From: Gyromitra esculenta
Lineage: Eukaryota > Ascomycota > Pezizomycetes > Pezizales > Discinaceae
DNA length: 64,000 nucleotides
Reading direction: 5' to 3'
NCBI GenBank assembly: GCA_038503075.1
Contig: JBCAML010000004.1
Span: 1,013,149 to 1,077,148 of the forward strand
The position numbers and the translations under genes are program-made. The notes beneath the pieces are model-generated. The model was given only the letters and a program-made list of their open reading frames with translations, did not search any database and was not told the DNA's origin. This document shows positions 32,565-43,086 of the stretch, one piece after another (the stretch's first letter is position 1; each line of letters starts with the position of its first letter).

Positions 32565-34329
32565 TATTGGTTGCTGCTATTCTCTCGGAATGGTGTATAA
32601 CTGGTTGTAGGTTGCAGCTTTCACTTAGCAGTCATAGGCCAGTTTTTGATCCATCAATGTATTAATGGTGATGCTCATGAGTCTCTTAAGCCCTCCAAGC
32701 AGGCAGTTGGCTAAGAGATAAGTTTAGTCTGGCAACGTGACTACTCATCAGGCCTCCCTTTCAAATGAGAATGGGGGCCCAGTTGTTCGTCCCCAAAGGG
32801 CGGGGAATGGCTGGTCACAAAGCAGGTCAAGGATATGTATGGCTAGGAACTCAAAAATTAGCGGAGTGTCTTATAACCTAGAAGTATTTTATAAATCAGA
32901 GTGGTATAACCCTATACTCATATCTTTTTTTAAAATATAGTAGGGCTGGACGGTAAAAGACACCCAAGATGATACTCGTGGGGTGTAGTTCCGTTGGTAT
33001 CAAGAGAATTCCACGTATACATCAACTATGTGAGGAAATTTGGGAGAACTAACGATGATGAACCTAGACACCTTCACCAGAGTTAGATCTATATTACTTG
33101 GATACGTGGATTTGTTGACGTCCCACGTAAACACCAGGTAGGGTAACCAGAAATATTTTCCGCCGGCCAGAGCACTTCCTATCACTCGCTAGATTTCGGA
33201 CCCTGCGATTGCTTGTTTATTGGTTATGGGGCCACCATCCTTGTCGTCTAAGTCCAGTCCTCAGATACACAGCACAACTTCACGTCGTATCTCGACTTAT
33301 CCTTGCCTTCACTATCAACTTGTTCTCCAACAATGGCAAAGGTTTCCTATATTGATCTCTCCCCGACTAAACCCTACGCTCGCACCTCTACCTAGTCTCC
33401 AAAAACCTCTCTAGATAATACGGCAAATTTTTTAAGATGAAAATATTCTTTCGCTAGTTAAAACCCAAAGATATCTCATTCTAGATTCAAAGAGCTTGAA
33501 CCCATACGCCCCTGCCTGCCAGTACTAACACGCCTGCAGCTAGGCCCGTCAATATCGAAAGGCCATTTCCAACTTTGTCGTAGGAATTAGCATAACTACA
33601 TGTATTAGCAATAAATTTGGGACTAGAATAAATGATAGAAACCTGGCTAAATGAGGACGTAGTATTTTTACAACTAGCAAATACAATTGAAAAACACCTA
33701 ATCCCACTTGCTTAGGCTCGTGTGGTTGGTTGTGGCCTGTCTCCTTATGTCGGTTAGACAAGGAGGAAGAGGCTCTGTATGCCTCGCCCTCTGTTACTAC
33801 TACTGCTACTCATGCCCTACAGCTCTCTATAACTCATCTATTGTCAGAGCCCAACATCCTCTAGGACTCATTGTTGTTTTTGGTCAAATATTTATGAACC
33901 TAGGGTTCCCGGAGGTGGCACTTCCCTTGGCCGGGATGATCTTATACGGATGGCTTTAGATACAGGATTTGGAATTCCCCGAGAAAAAAACAGAATCTCA
34001 ACGAAGCGGTCACCAATTATCACTCGCTATTTATATTCTTGCTTTGATCCACTTGACTACCCTTTGGTTATAGGAATATCGCGTGCAACGACGCTATGTT
34101 TAATCCGAGCTGATAACATCTCTTGTGACTAGCAAAAAGAAAAGCTCACCCCATTTGATGACTATTTGGATTACGGTTTTTTCTAGCCCTTTTTGACGTA
34201 TTCTAACACGGACTGAAACTTGAGGATTAGCGCCGCAATTCGCTAGGGTGTACTCCGACTGACGTGTTGCATCTAAAAGCAAGAGATTGGAACGTGATAC
34301 CTGCCACTAGCGATCGATCTACGAGGCTA
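32565..34329. other. Gene-poor intergenic DNA
   Basis: No gene is recognised. A TACATGTA palindrome is at 33597. Confidence 0.45.
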
Positions 34330-34505
34330 CCGTAGTATTTGGTGAAAGTCGTTCTGGTGCTAGTAGGTAAAACATGCATAGGACACGTTGACTTTCTATG
34401 ATTTTCCGCCAAAAGTCCCTAGCGGTATCATAGGCATAGAGTATTAACAGATTATATGCATGTCTTACCTACTAGCACCGGAACGAATTTCACCAAATAC
34501 TACGG
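34330..34505. mobile_element. MITE-like element with 51-bp terminal inverted repeats
   Basis: A 176-bp element with ends CCGTAGTATTTGGTGAAA; the 51-bp arms differ at only three positions and end at ACATGCATA. TA flanks lie at 34328-34329 and 34506-34507. The first five bases CCGTA are shared with the element at 26727-27121, though the rest differs. Confidence 0.85.
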
Positions 34506-36886
34506 TAGTAACAAATAAAACTAGCTAGGTAGCGAGGCGGTAGTAGGACAGAATATTGCGCCACACGTGGGGCTTTTTCTACGAAGCAAGCTATCTCATA
34601 GCATCTACTACCTATTTGAGTCAGGACTTTTAAGACTCTTGTAAATTCAAAATTATTAGCATTATCTACATCCATTATCTCTTACTAGTAGCTTTAAATA
34701 CGTCTAGTCAATCTTTATCCTTAGCACAAGAGCGTACATATGTACATAGGGTGCCAGATCAAAACAAAGATTCCGTGTTACTCATTTCCTTGAGATTTCC
34801 TAGATGTAGAACGTGGGCTTATGCGCTGTTTTTCATTGAACTGCGATTCGTTCTTTGGGGGAACTACGGACTAAACTTTTTTCTCTCTCCTGGAAACATA
34901 CCTGCGTGTAGTTAACCAATAATGGATAACTCGTTATGTCTTAGTAATTTTCCTTCTTTCCTTCTTCAGCCGCCTAAGATTGTAGTATAGCTTTGGATAC
35001 GACGTCGATATTTAGGGTGGGGAGTTCAAGTATCGTCTTCGCGGTTCTTGACTCGTACATTCTAGGGATCAGTGAATAACAAGTTTAGAATCTTTTGGGA
35101 TGTAAGGTTGGGTTGGACCTTAGCGCTGATCGTTTGGGGTAAAGCTCTTTTTGTATCTAGTTTTTAGCCGTGGAAACTCTACTTTCGTGTTAGTATAAGG
35201 CCAAGTCAGGCGTAACACATGAAACCTGGAAACACGTGCTCTCAAAAAATACGACTTTTATGGGCGCGTAGTTTAGGTAACGTATTCAATACCACGTTTA
35301 GATAAGAACTAGATAGATATTATCAATAAGATGATGGTTGTGATTTATCTATGCAAAGCTAGTGAAATCGTATCGTAAATTATGAAGCAAATAGCATACC
35401 TACCTTTCGAGATGTCGCCCCAAGCCCCTCAAATATCCGAATGTTCTTATAATTACCCGCTAGGATTGACTCGCAATGTATCATTGAAAAACTTTCCTTT
35501 CGATACTACATGTAGTCGATAGATGGACTGAGTGGGTCGATTTTTGTTTCGTGAAGTGTACTCGTAGTTGTAATTGGCGGTATAGCAGCAGCAATTGCTC
35601 CATGTAAATCAACATTAGTATCTTGCCTATTGGCACGAGCGGAGAGTGTGATGTAAGAGAAATATCTGAGGAAGGCATCATAAGCCGCTGATATACTGCT
35701 TCAATGTACCTTCGGTTAGTATGAAAAGTATTAACTGGGGGAGGTGATAACGAAAAATAAGATCTGGAGCAGAAGGCCCTTATAGTTATCCTACTGAATT
35801 GTTTTTGAATGCATTGTAGATGCCGAAATTGCTCTCCCTGGGCCCGCTGGAAATGTGGGAGGATTTCCTTCACTGGAACAAATATTCGAGATCCACCATA
35901 CGCGTGTGGTGATGATAGTGTCGATGGATTTAGTTGTCTCTACTGAATGTTAGATAAAGATGAGATAGAGATGGGATAAGCTGCGTGTATTTGTTTATTG
36001 TGGATATCGCTGATGATTTGACGCAAGTGCCACACAATAGGAGAGTTTGAATATGATAAAACTGGATGGCTGCAGCTGGCTGAGTGATAAACAGACGTCA
36101 ACCCTTGCAGCCCAGCACATGAGCTAATCGCGTTGATCTTAACTCTAGACAGGATCGGGTAACACGAGTCAGCCGACGGATAAGTCCGAGTATCCGAGCG
36201 CTCACAGTTGTTTGTGCGTTCTTGTACCTCTTCCCTCTCTACCACAATTCACTCCGCTGGAGGCCTGTCCTCCAATGGCTGATAGTGAACTAGCAATAGC
36301 GAATTACTCTTGCCAGCGATTCAAAGAGCTCCGATGGAAAATTTCGAAGTTTCATCATCCAGGTCTCGCATCGAGTATAGCTTCTCCATATCGCCAGTGG
36401 GGAAGGTTTGCTGATGTCACCACAGAGCCTCATTGTTCTTATCCGAGCAAGGGTGGCATCGGGAGTGCTCTATATGTGGGATTAGAGCTGTACAGCATGC
36501 TCATTCACAGCCTTGTGCATACCTCCATGCCTTAGGCTCACCATAACTGCTACATATTCCCCTCTGTTGGTTCGGGGCAAATTGAGTCGAGACTAGGCAT
36601 CCAACCAAGACCCGCGTTTCCCCTCCCTGCTGCAGGAGAGGATGCATGTATGTACGTTGGAGGATAACGATGTACAAAGTACTCAGGTAGAGCAGCTATG
36701 CACCAGCTCTGTAATTCACATCCTACCTATTGCTAGAGTACTCTATTCTACGTTTCTATTGCTGCGCATATATCTGCCCAATGCTCTACAGGTCTATGTC
36801 TACATACTCTAGCGAACAGGGTGACGTAAATGGAGGGATGTGCTGCTTGGGACAGGTAATCCTCTGACTCTTCCCCTCCCCACCAT
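34506..36886. other. Gene-poor intergenic DNA with doubtful ORFs
   Basis: Minus-strand frames at 35940-36245 and 35481-35873 are long for this AT-rich stretch and lie end to end, but I could not match them to a family or splice them convincingly; they may be a decayed gene. A plus-strand frame overlaps at 36212-36535. A TACATGTA is at 35507. Confidence 0.35.
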
Positions 36887-37066
36887 CTCCACTCCACTCC
36901 ACTCCACTCCCCACCATCACTACATGTACATGTATTTATCCTACCACCACTTGGTTCGTGTAGTAGAGAACTCTCCCATGGTTAGTCAGTGTATCAGAGT
37001 GGATGATGAGTACGAGTCCGGATACGTATGTTTGCACATACAATAGCATACACCCGCCCTATATAA
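36887..37066 (+). promoter_or_regulatory. Putative BTB-gene promoter: (CTCCA)n tract and TATA box
   Basis: A pentanucleotide microsatellite (CTCCA repeated about five times, 36887-36911) is followed by two overlapping TACATGTA palindromes (36921, 36927) and a TATA-like TATATAA at 37060-37066, roughly 240 bp before the ATG of the large plus-strand gene. Confidence 0.35.
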
Positions 37067-37305
37067 CATCCCTCCAGCCAGAATCCTCACCTATCATCTC
37101 GACCCACAGTCACTACTCAGGTCAACTTGATGCTTTCCATCAGCTAAAACACCCGTGATATCCCCATGCATGTGGGGTAACACAGTTCTCTACTAAACAC
37201 AACCACCCCCCCATATAAGATCTCAGCCCTCTCCTTCTTGCGGGTTTCAAAAAGGTAAAAAAAATAGCTTCCTTCGCGGTATCCTTCACATCGGATCTTC
37301 AAGCT

Positions 37306-40300
37306 ATGGCAGGTACTCGGGAGCAACACGACTGGACGAAATTCGACCCCAATGCCCCTCCCAGTACCTCCACTACTAAACCTCTTACTCCCAAGGCTGA
37401 GAAACTACGCAAACTGAAACTCCCACTTCTCGACCTCCCATCTCCGGAAACAGATACTCTAATCTATTTATCCCCGATTTCGTCACCCTCGCCACCGTTA
37501 CGATGTAGCTCCCAGAAACTCCTTGCGACGGGCTCGCCGGTGTTCCAGAGGCTGCTTGGCCCGACATGTCAGTTCCGTTTGCTGCGGAGGAAGAACCTGC
37601 TAAAGCTAGGCCTGCCAATGGGCATAAAGTTCGTAATCGATCTATCCCCACCCGAAGAAGGTGACGAGGCTGTAGAAGTGGTGGAAAGACTGTGGTGCCC
37701 CGACGAGGTGCTTTCCTGGAAAAGCAAGCTGGAAGGCGGCTACACGGAGCCAGACGAAGACGAAGAGCCCGAAAGGCCGCAAGGGACTCATTGGCCTCAG
37801 AGTCTCGAGGTCTGGTTAGGAGATAACGAGGATAACTGGACCCTAGGCTGGAAGGCTGAGGCCGAGCTAGATCCGTACGGGTTGTCCGAAGTCACTGAAA
37901 CACTTAAACAGAAGTCTGCATCAGTATCTTACTCCCCAACACGCCATACCGCCGCGATAGAACGCGTTCTACATATCATCCATGGCCTTGACCCACAAAT
38001 CCACACCACTCCGATGTGGTACACGGTCCACAAGGTCGCACTGCATCTCGAATGCGCCTCCACCGTCCAAGATCACGTCATTTCCTGGCTTTATGGAAAC
38101 CTTGATTTTATAGAACGATACCCAGGTCTCGTCCTGCAGATTGCAGACGAAGTTAAGAACGTTGCTCTCTTCCGCGATGCATTCGCTATTCTCGTCGGCA
38201 CTCAGCTCCTCGGCGGCCGTATCGCAAAAGCAGGCGCATTCGCGCTCATTCCGACCCCAGACCACGTACCTGCAGAAGCCCTACCATGGAAAAAGCACAT
38301 CCTTTTTGCACGAAAGTCTCTCCAGGACCGTCTTGAGCGTCTCTACAATTATGTCTCCTCCATTGACTGGCTGGATAACGCACTCGTCATCACCGAGTAT
38401 TCCAAACTGACTTCTGTGCTCACTTCGCCGAATACTCCGCAGGATTTAAAGACTCTGAGCTCGGAACTCAACACTGCTATTAGAGAGGATATTTCTACCG
38501 CGCTTAGAACTCTATTTGTGTTCTCGGGAGACCCGGGGCATCCAGACTGGGTTAACCCTTGGGAGAAGGGTATATTCGATCTGATCCCACGCGAAAGACA
38601 GATATATAGCCGCGTGTACTGGAAGCAACTCAGCTGCTTTACACGTCCACCTCCGGCAGGACTATTCAGTAATAACGTCATGTCGCGGTTGTGGGCGTGG
38701 GAGGGAACGATTCGGAGTATGAAAGATAAACAGGAACTAGAGAAAGCGGCCTGCCTTTCGCTTTCATCGCCACCTAGATACTACTCTAATATAGAGCCAT
38801 CGGCCCGTCATAGCATTCTCGATGTTCGTTCTGCGGAAATCAGAGGCAAAGGTAAAGCCACTGACCAGACGTCCCTGCGCACTGCTACCAACAAATGGCG
38901 TACCGATACGCCTTCGCAGCGCTGGAAGCGCATAAGTACGCAACTTAAAGAGGTCCTTAGAGCTGCATCTCCTGATTCTCGTACAGATGGACAATCACTC
39001 ACTCTTCTGCCCATCACTGATTTTGGTCTCGGTGAGACACGGCTCCCAAGTCTTGATAGTACAGATCTCCCCGTGTCTCTCTTGCCGCCTTCCTACGACG
39101 ATACAGAAAACACTCTACCGCGCTACTCTGAGCACCAGCTTCCGGAGATAGAGGTCCCGGAGAGTGCGTGCCGGCTAAGCCTGCTACGTGTGAAGCGAAA
39201 GAGTATGAGTGAAGACCCGTTTGTAGATCAACAGCACAGCTCGGACGAAGAGACGGACGAAGAGTGTGATAACAAAGTAGAGGACATGGTATCCACGTGC
39301 GTCCTATCAAAAGCGGAACGTATCGAAATTATTAATCCGATTGCGAAACGTCGGTGTTCGGTTGAAAGGGGCGATGACGATGGCGATGGTACTGAGGCAA
39401 GCTTTTCAACGCAGGTGGGCGAACCGGAGATGTTTAAGATCTCGGGGGTGTATGACGAGCCTGAAATAGAAGAGACTCTGGAAAATAGCCACTGGCTTGA
39501 GGAGAGAAGGGATGCTACTAGGAATGGTAAAGGAAAAGAAGTCGACCGATCGAATCAAAATACAGAAGCGGAATTGACATTCCAAGACGCAGTCGATCGT
39601 GTGTTCCACGAAGAAGCATCAGCTAAAGCAGAGGACCTAAACCTAGAAGCAGCATACTGGCACCCTGATAATGTGAGAGCTAGAGCCAAGGGTAAAGATA
39701 AATCCCCAGTACGTTCTACGGAAGTAGAGCTAGAAGCCTTCATATCTCGTTTCTCCGAAGATAACCAGGAAGACCTGTCACGCTACGATCCGGATCAACC
39801 ACACGCTCCCGTCTCGCATGATCTTATGCCTGACATTCCAACTCCTAGCGTCCGCTCCTTCTGGGAGCAACTTGCGCAGGCCTACCTCCTAGAGGAGTCA
39901 GAGGCCGGGGAGGGGCCGTCGCAGCTAGAGGAGGCTGAACCACCGCTGAGGGGGTCGGTTTGGACTTCGCCGGTTGTACAACACAGCTTTAATACACCAT
40001 GTCCATATACTTCGATCCCAGACCTGCTCTTTTCTGCCGATCCGAGCGTCCTCTGTACTTATAGGCTGTGGACGCAATGTTTGTCGTATCTACATGCTGT
40101 GGGCGATGAAGCGTTAAAAGTCCCAATCAGCTTCGAACCAACGCAGGCGGGTGATGGACAAGTGCTTGTATGTCTGAGGGACGAGGAATGGCGTTTCATG
40201 CCGTTATGGGCTGGCGGACTGGAGGACGGTAGCGGCGGTGTGTTTGGCGAGTTTGTAGCACCACCACCTAGGGAGGCTGTAGAAGAGAAGGATGCAGGTG

Positions 40301-40611
40301 ATGCAGGTGATGCAACGGAGGTGGAGAGTTTAGGTAGCTATGACGACTGTATGGATGTCGAGAGCATGGGTAGTTTTGTTAGTGGCGGGTTCTCGGAGTT
40401 TGGAGGTACTGGCAGTGTAGTTGGCAACTCTCCAGGGAAGACGGTGATAAGCGAGAGTGAATTTGGGGACAGTGACGCCGGCATGGGTGCTGAGAGCGAT
40501 GTCGAGACGAGGGAGGATTCGGAGGTCGAGTCTTTAGGTGAGAGCACGGAGGGTGAGAGCGAGGATGAGGAAACGGATGATTTTGAGGAAATTGGGTGGG
40601 AATCGGCTTAA
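37306..40611 (+). CDS. Large BTB/POZ-like protein, 1101 residues
   Basis: A single-exon gene starting MAGTREQHDWTKF. Near the N-terminus, about residues 45-125, the sequence LRCSSQKLLATGSPVFQRLL followed by FVIDLSPPEEGDEAVE has the pattern of the divergent fungal BTB/POZ domains that mediate protein pairing. A helical region follows (HKVALHLECASTVQDHVISW and DEVKNVALFRDAFAILVG) that resembles post-BTB helices. From about residue 530 the protein is polar and low-complexity, and the last ~120 residues are very acidic (GESTEGESEDEETDDFEEIG). No membrane segment. Role unknown; possibly regulatory or a scaffold. The coding sequence is more GC-rich than the surrounding DNA. The gene is clear, the domain call moderately sure. 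Confidence 0.85.
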   Translation: MAGTREQHDWTKFDPNAPPSTSTTKPLTPKAEKLRKLKLPLLDLPSPETDTLIYLSPISSPSPPLRCSSQKLLATGSPVFQRLLGPTCQFRLLRRKNLLKLGLPMGIKFVIDLSPPEEGDEAVEVVERLWCPDEVLSWKSKLEGGYTEPDEDEEPERPQGTHWPQSLEVWLGDNEDNWTLGWKAEAELDPYGLSEVTETLKQKSASVSYSPTRHTAAIERVLHIIHGLDPQIHTTPMWYTVHKVALHLECASTVQDHVISWLYGNLDFIERYPGLVLQIADEVKNVALFRDAFAILVGTQLLGGRIAKAGAFALIPTPDHVPAEALPWKKHILFARKSLQDRLERLYNYVSSIDWLDNALVITEYSKLTSVLTSPNTPQDLKTLSSELNTAIREDISTALRTLFVFSGDPGHPDWVNPWEKGIFDLIPRERQIYSRVYWKQLSCFTRPPPAGLFSNNVMSRLWAWEGTIRSMKDKQELEKAACLSLSSPPRYYSNIEPSARHSILDVRSAEIRGKGKATDQTSLRTATNKWRTDTPSQRWKRISTQLKEVLRAASPDSRTDGQSLTLLPITDFGLGETRLPSLDSTDLPVSLLPPSYDDTENTLPRYSEHQLPEIEVPESACRLSLLRVKRKSMSEDPFVDQQHSSDEETDEECDNKVEDMVSTCVLSKAERIEIINPIAKRRCSVERGDDDGDGTEASFSTQVGEPEMFKISGVYDEPEIEETLENSHWLEERRDATRNGKGKEVDRSNQNTEAELTFQDAVDRVFHEEASAKAEDLNLEAAYWHPDNVRARAKGKDKSPVRSTEVELEAFISRFSEDNQEDLSRYDPDQPHAPVSHDLMPDIPTPSVRSFWEQLAQAYLLEESEAGEGPSQLEEAEPPLRGSVWTSPVVQHSFNTPCPYTSIPDLLFSADPSVLCTYRLWTQCLSYLHAVGDEALKVPISFEPTQAGDGQVLVCLRDEEWRFMPLWAGGLEDGSGGVFGEFVAPPPREAVEEKDAGDAGDATEVESLGSYDDCMDVESMGSFVSGGFSEFGGTGSVVGNSPGKTVISESEFGDSDAGMGAESDVETREDSEVESLGESTEGESEDEETDDFEEIGWESA

Positions 40612-41426
40612 TGTATGATTTATTTGAAAAGGGCTCTTGGATATGGTAACGGGATTGGAAATGGATTGGCTTGGAGTATTTGTTTTCCTTTTATTTCTTT
40701 CACTTTATTTTATTTGGAGATAAAAACTGTGAGCAGATAACATTGAATACCGATCACGCTTCCATCTTATTGTTTTTTTCTCTCTTAAGTAGTATTTCTT
40801 TGCTGTTTTCCTTGTATTTTCCTACGCTGAGTGGTTTTTCTATTTTACGATTATGAAGTGAGGTTTGGTGTAGGCTATGTATTTGCAAAGAAAATGTGGA
40901 ACTTGTTTTCTCTTTTAATGGTAATCTTCTAGGGATTCGATTTGTATTGGTGAACAAAATTTATGTCCAGACGTGTGGTTTTGGTGAAGGGTTGTCTCCC
41001 ACGATATATGTAGCTCCACAAGCGCAACACGGAAATTGTAACACCTGATGTTCATCGCTGGTCACCCGAGTCGAGAACCAGAGGAGTTGTTGGAGAAGCG
41101 TACTGATACGGAAGTAGCTTCGGAAATGTAAATCAGTGACGGGAGTAGGCTCAATTATACGGGGAGTTTTAGGTAGCCCATTGGCTCTGACCAAAACTCG
41201 TGGTATTCATTGGAGTTTAAATTCACGATTTGGTTATACAATCCATCATACGCCAACCGCAGCATTCTCTATCCTTGTAGAGTTCACTTAATCATGACTT
41301 TCAAATACTGTCAGTACTTCACACTTTGATATGAGCTAACAGGCTTTGGATAGATAAATTTATCCCCACCCATAGATAGCATGTTTATCACTTGAAGGTG
41401 AGTCCTTGTCCCTACTATCAATACAT
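40612..41426. other. Intergenic DNA
   Basis: T-rich 3' flank of the BTB-like gene. A 77-codon minus frame (41194-40961) lacks ATG and could only be an exon of something unrecognised. Confidence 0.4.
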
Positions 41427-41539
41427 GGAAGGATGACCGAGTGGTTAAGGTGTGTGACTCAAGTAATTCTAACTTTCTTGCTTATAAAGCGAGGCTTCTC
41501 ATGGGCTTAGCCCGCGGGGGTTCGAATCCCCCTCCTTTC
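41427..41539 (+). tRNA. tRNA-Leu(CAA) with 34-nt intron
   Basis: The cloverleaf can be drawn fully. The acceptor stem is GGAAGGA with TCCTTTC (one G-U). The D arm is ACC-GAGTGGTTAA-GGT. The anticodon loop is CTCAAG with anticodon CAA at 41460-41462. A long variable arm GGGC-TTA-GCCC marks a class II tRNA. The T arm is GGGGG-TTCGAAT-CCCCC. An intron at about 41464-41497 lies at the canonical position one base after the anticodon and contains CTTG, which can pair with the anticodon CAAG. Length, variable arm and intron match eukaryotic tRNA-Leu(CAA). Confidence 0.95.
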
Positions 41540-42924
41540 ATTGCCATTTTGTTTTTGTTTTTGTGGCTTCGATATAGCGCTGCTGTTAACTTGATTAACT
41601 TTAGGTCTAACTTTGGAAGCGTGATTGGTAGATTAGTTTTTGGTGAGGAAATTGTGTTACGGCTGCTTCAATTATTCTAGATATAAGTGTTGGGCTTAGA
41701 TTAGTGCCTATCTCCTGGAATTCCTATATCGCAAGGTAGTGCGATCGAATGGGTATAGGTGAAAAATTACTCAGCTTCCGGGAGATAAACCCAATATAAC
41801 CTGTTCTGCTACGTTTTCCTTCTTGGTATTGGAATAGATTATAGATTGCATCCAGGAAAACGCCTTTGGTTCGGAATGCACAATGACATTTTCTACTGAC
41901 AATGCCGCCGCTGCGGTCTGTGGGCATAAATGGCATTTCATAATACGCATTGATGTGGTTTATAATTATGTTGCACATTGGATTGCAGACGCCTGTTTGT
42001 GGTCTGACCCCGCTGGAGGGTAGTATGAATATGATAATAGACCGGGTATTAGGGTAAGTGCCTATCATAGTTGAAGGGTTCTGGATTTCGACTTGGAGGA
42101 TGGAGTTTTTTATCTATTTAACCCATTAACTGTAGCCAGAACTCAAGCTATGACAATACAAATAGATCCATCCGCTCTTTCTTCCTTCGTAACCTTCTTC
42201 TTGGCCATGCAGTCCGAAAATATTTTCCGCCAACACTCTTAAACTCGAAATAGCCAACAAATATAAAAACGAAAAAAAACCAATCAAAACCAATCAAAAC
42301 CAACAATCAAAGCTAAAGCCAAGCTAAACAATAATCCTCCTATCCAACTACTCATTATAACCTCTTGCTGCCAGTTCAGACTCATCATTTCTACCTTCTT
42401 TGTCATTATTCTGTTCGAGCCCTCCCAACCCCCTAGGCCTCTCTTCGTCTCTGATCTCGCTTTCTTCATCCACCTCTCCATATTCTGTCCTTTTTCTTTC
42501 AAACTCTTTCCGCAACTTCAGCGTACCCTAGACTCCTTTCTCAGTATTAACAAGTCCGCCATGCTCATATACCACCCCTTCCCCACTTAGAGGATAGATA
42601 GATGAACTAGTGGTCGAAAATTTCTGTGATTCTTACCTATAGGTTCTACTATACCTGAAGCCCCGCTGGGAGGGGGGCTTCTGATGTTCATCGAAGAGAT
42701 TAGGCAGTTTTAAATTTCACTTTCTAGTTGAACAGACGACTAAGTAGAACTCTTTGGTACGGTGGGGTTTTTCGTGTTTTTGAGTCGTTTATGCTCCTCT
42801 TTTCCCCATTTTTAAATGTATGGGAGTGCATATAATTTATTTTTTCTTTCTTTCTTTAGTCCACTTAACCTTGTCGAATAACATTGTCCTCGGTTCGCAA
42901 TGTCGTCATAAAATATCACTCGCT
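41540..42924. other. Intergenic DNA with two small doubtful ORFs
   Basis: A 114-codon ATG frame (42068-41724, minus; MIGTYPNTRSIIIF) and a 65-codon ATG frame (42481-42284, minus) ending in a hydrophobic segment (WIGGLLFSLALALIVGF) are open but unrecognised. A GC-rich hairpin, GAAGCCCC...GGGGCTTC, is near 42657-42682. A short tandem AAACCAATCA repeat lies at about 42272-42302. Confidence 0.35.
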
Positions 42925-42930
42925 TATAAA
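42925..42930 (+). promoter_or_regulatory. TATA box candidate of the giant MFS gene
   Basis: TATAAA about 157 bp upstream of the ATG at 43087, in the context CGCTTATAAACCCC. This is a plausible core promoter position. Confidence 0.35.
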
Positions 42931-43086
42931 CCCCTCGGGTTCTGTGTCCTACGTCACGCGCTGATGACTGTCGAGTTTAATTCAACCAGAAAATCTTGAA
43001 AAGTCATATCGCTTCATGTTTTACTTATCAACAACTAAAAATACTGCTTAAGGTTTCCAAAAGCTACACAAGGCCCCTATAGAAAT

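Noticed and set aside
35481..36245. Two adjacent minus-strand ORFs considered as a Zn2Cys6 transcription factor
   Set aside because: No zinc-cluster cysteine motif and no convincing fungal regulatory-domain sequence; a plus-strand frame overlaps. Left as doubtful.
42657..42682. GC-rich hairpin GAAGCCCC...GGGGCTTC, looks like a bacterial terminator
   Set aside because: Intrinsic terminators are not used by fungal RNA polymerase II; isolated hairpin with no further evidence.
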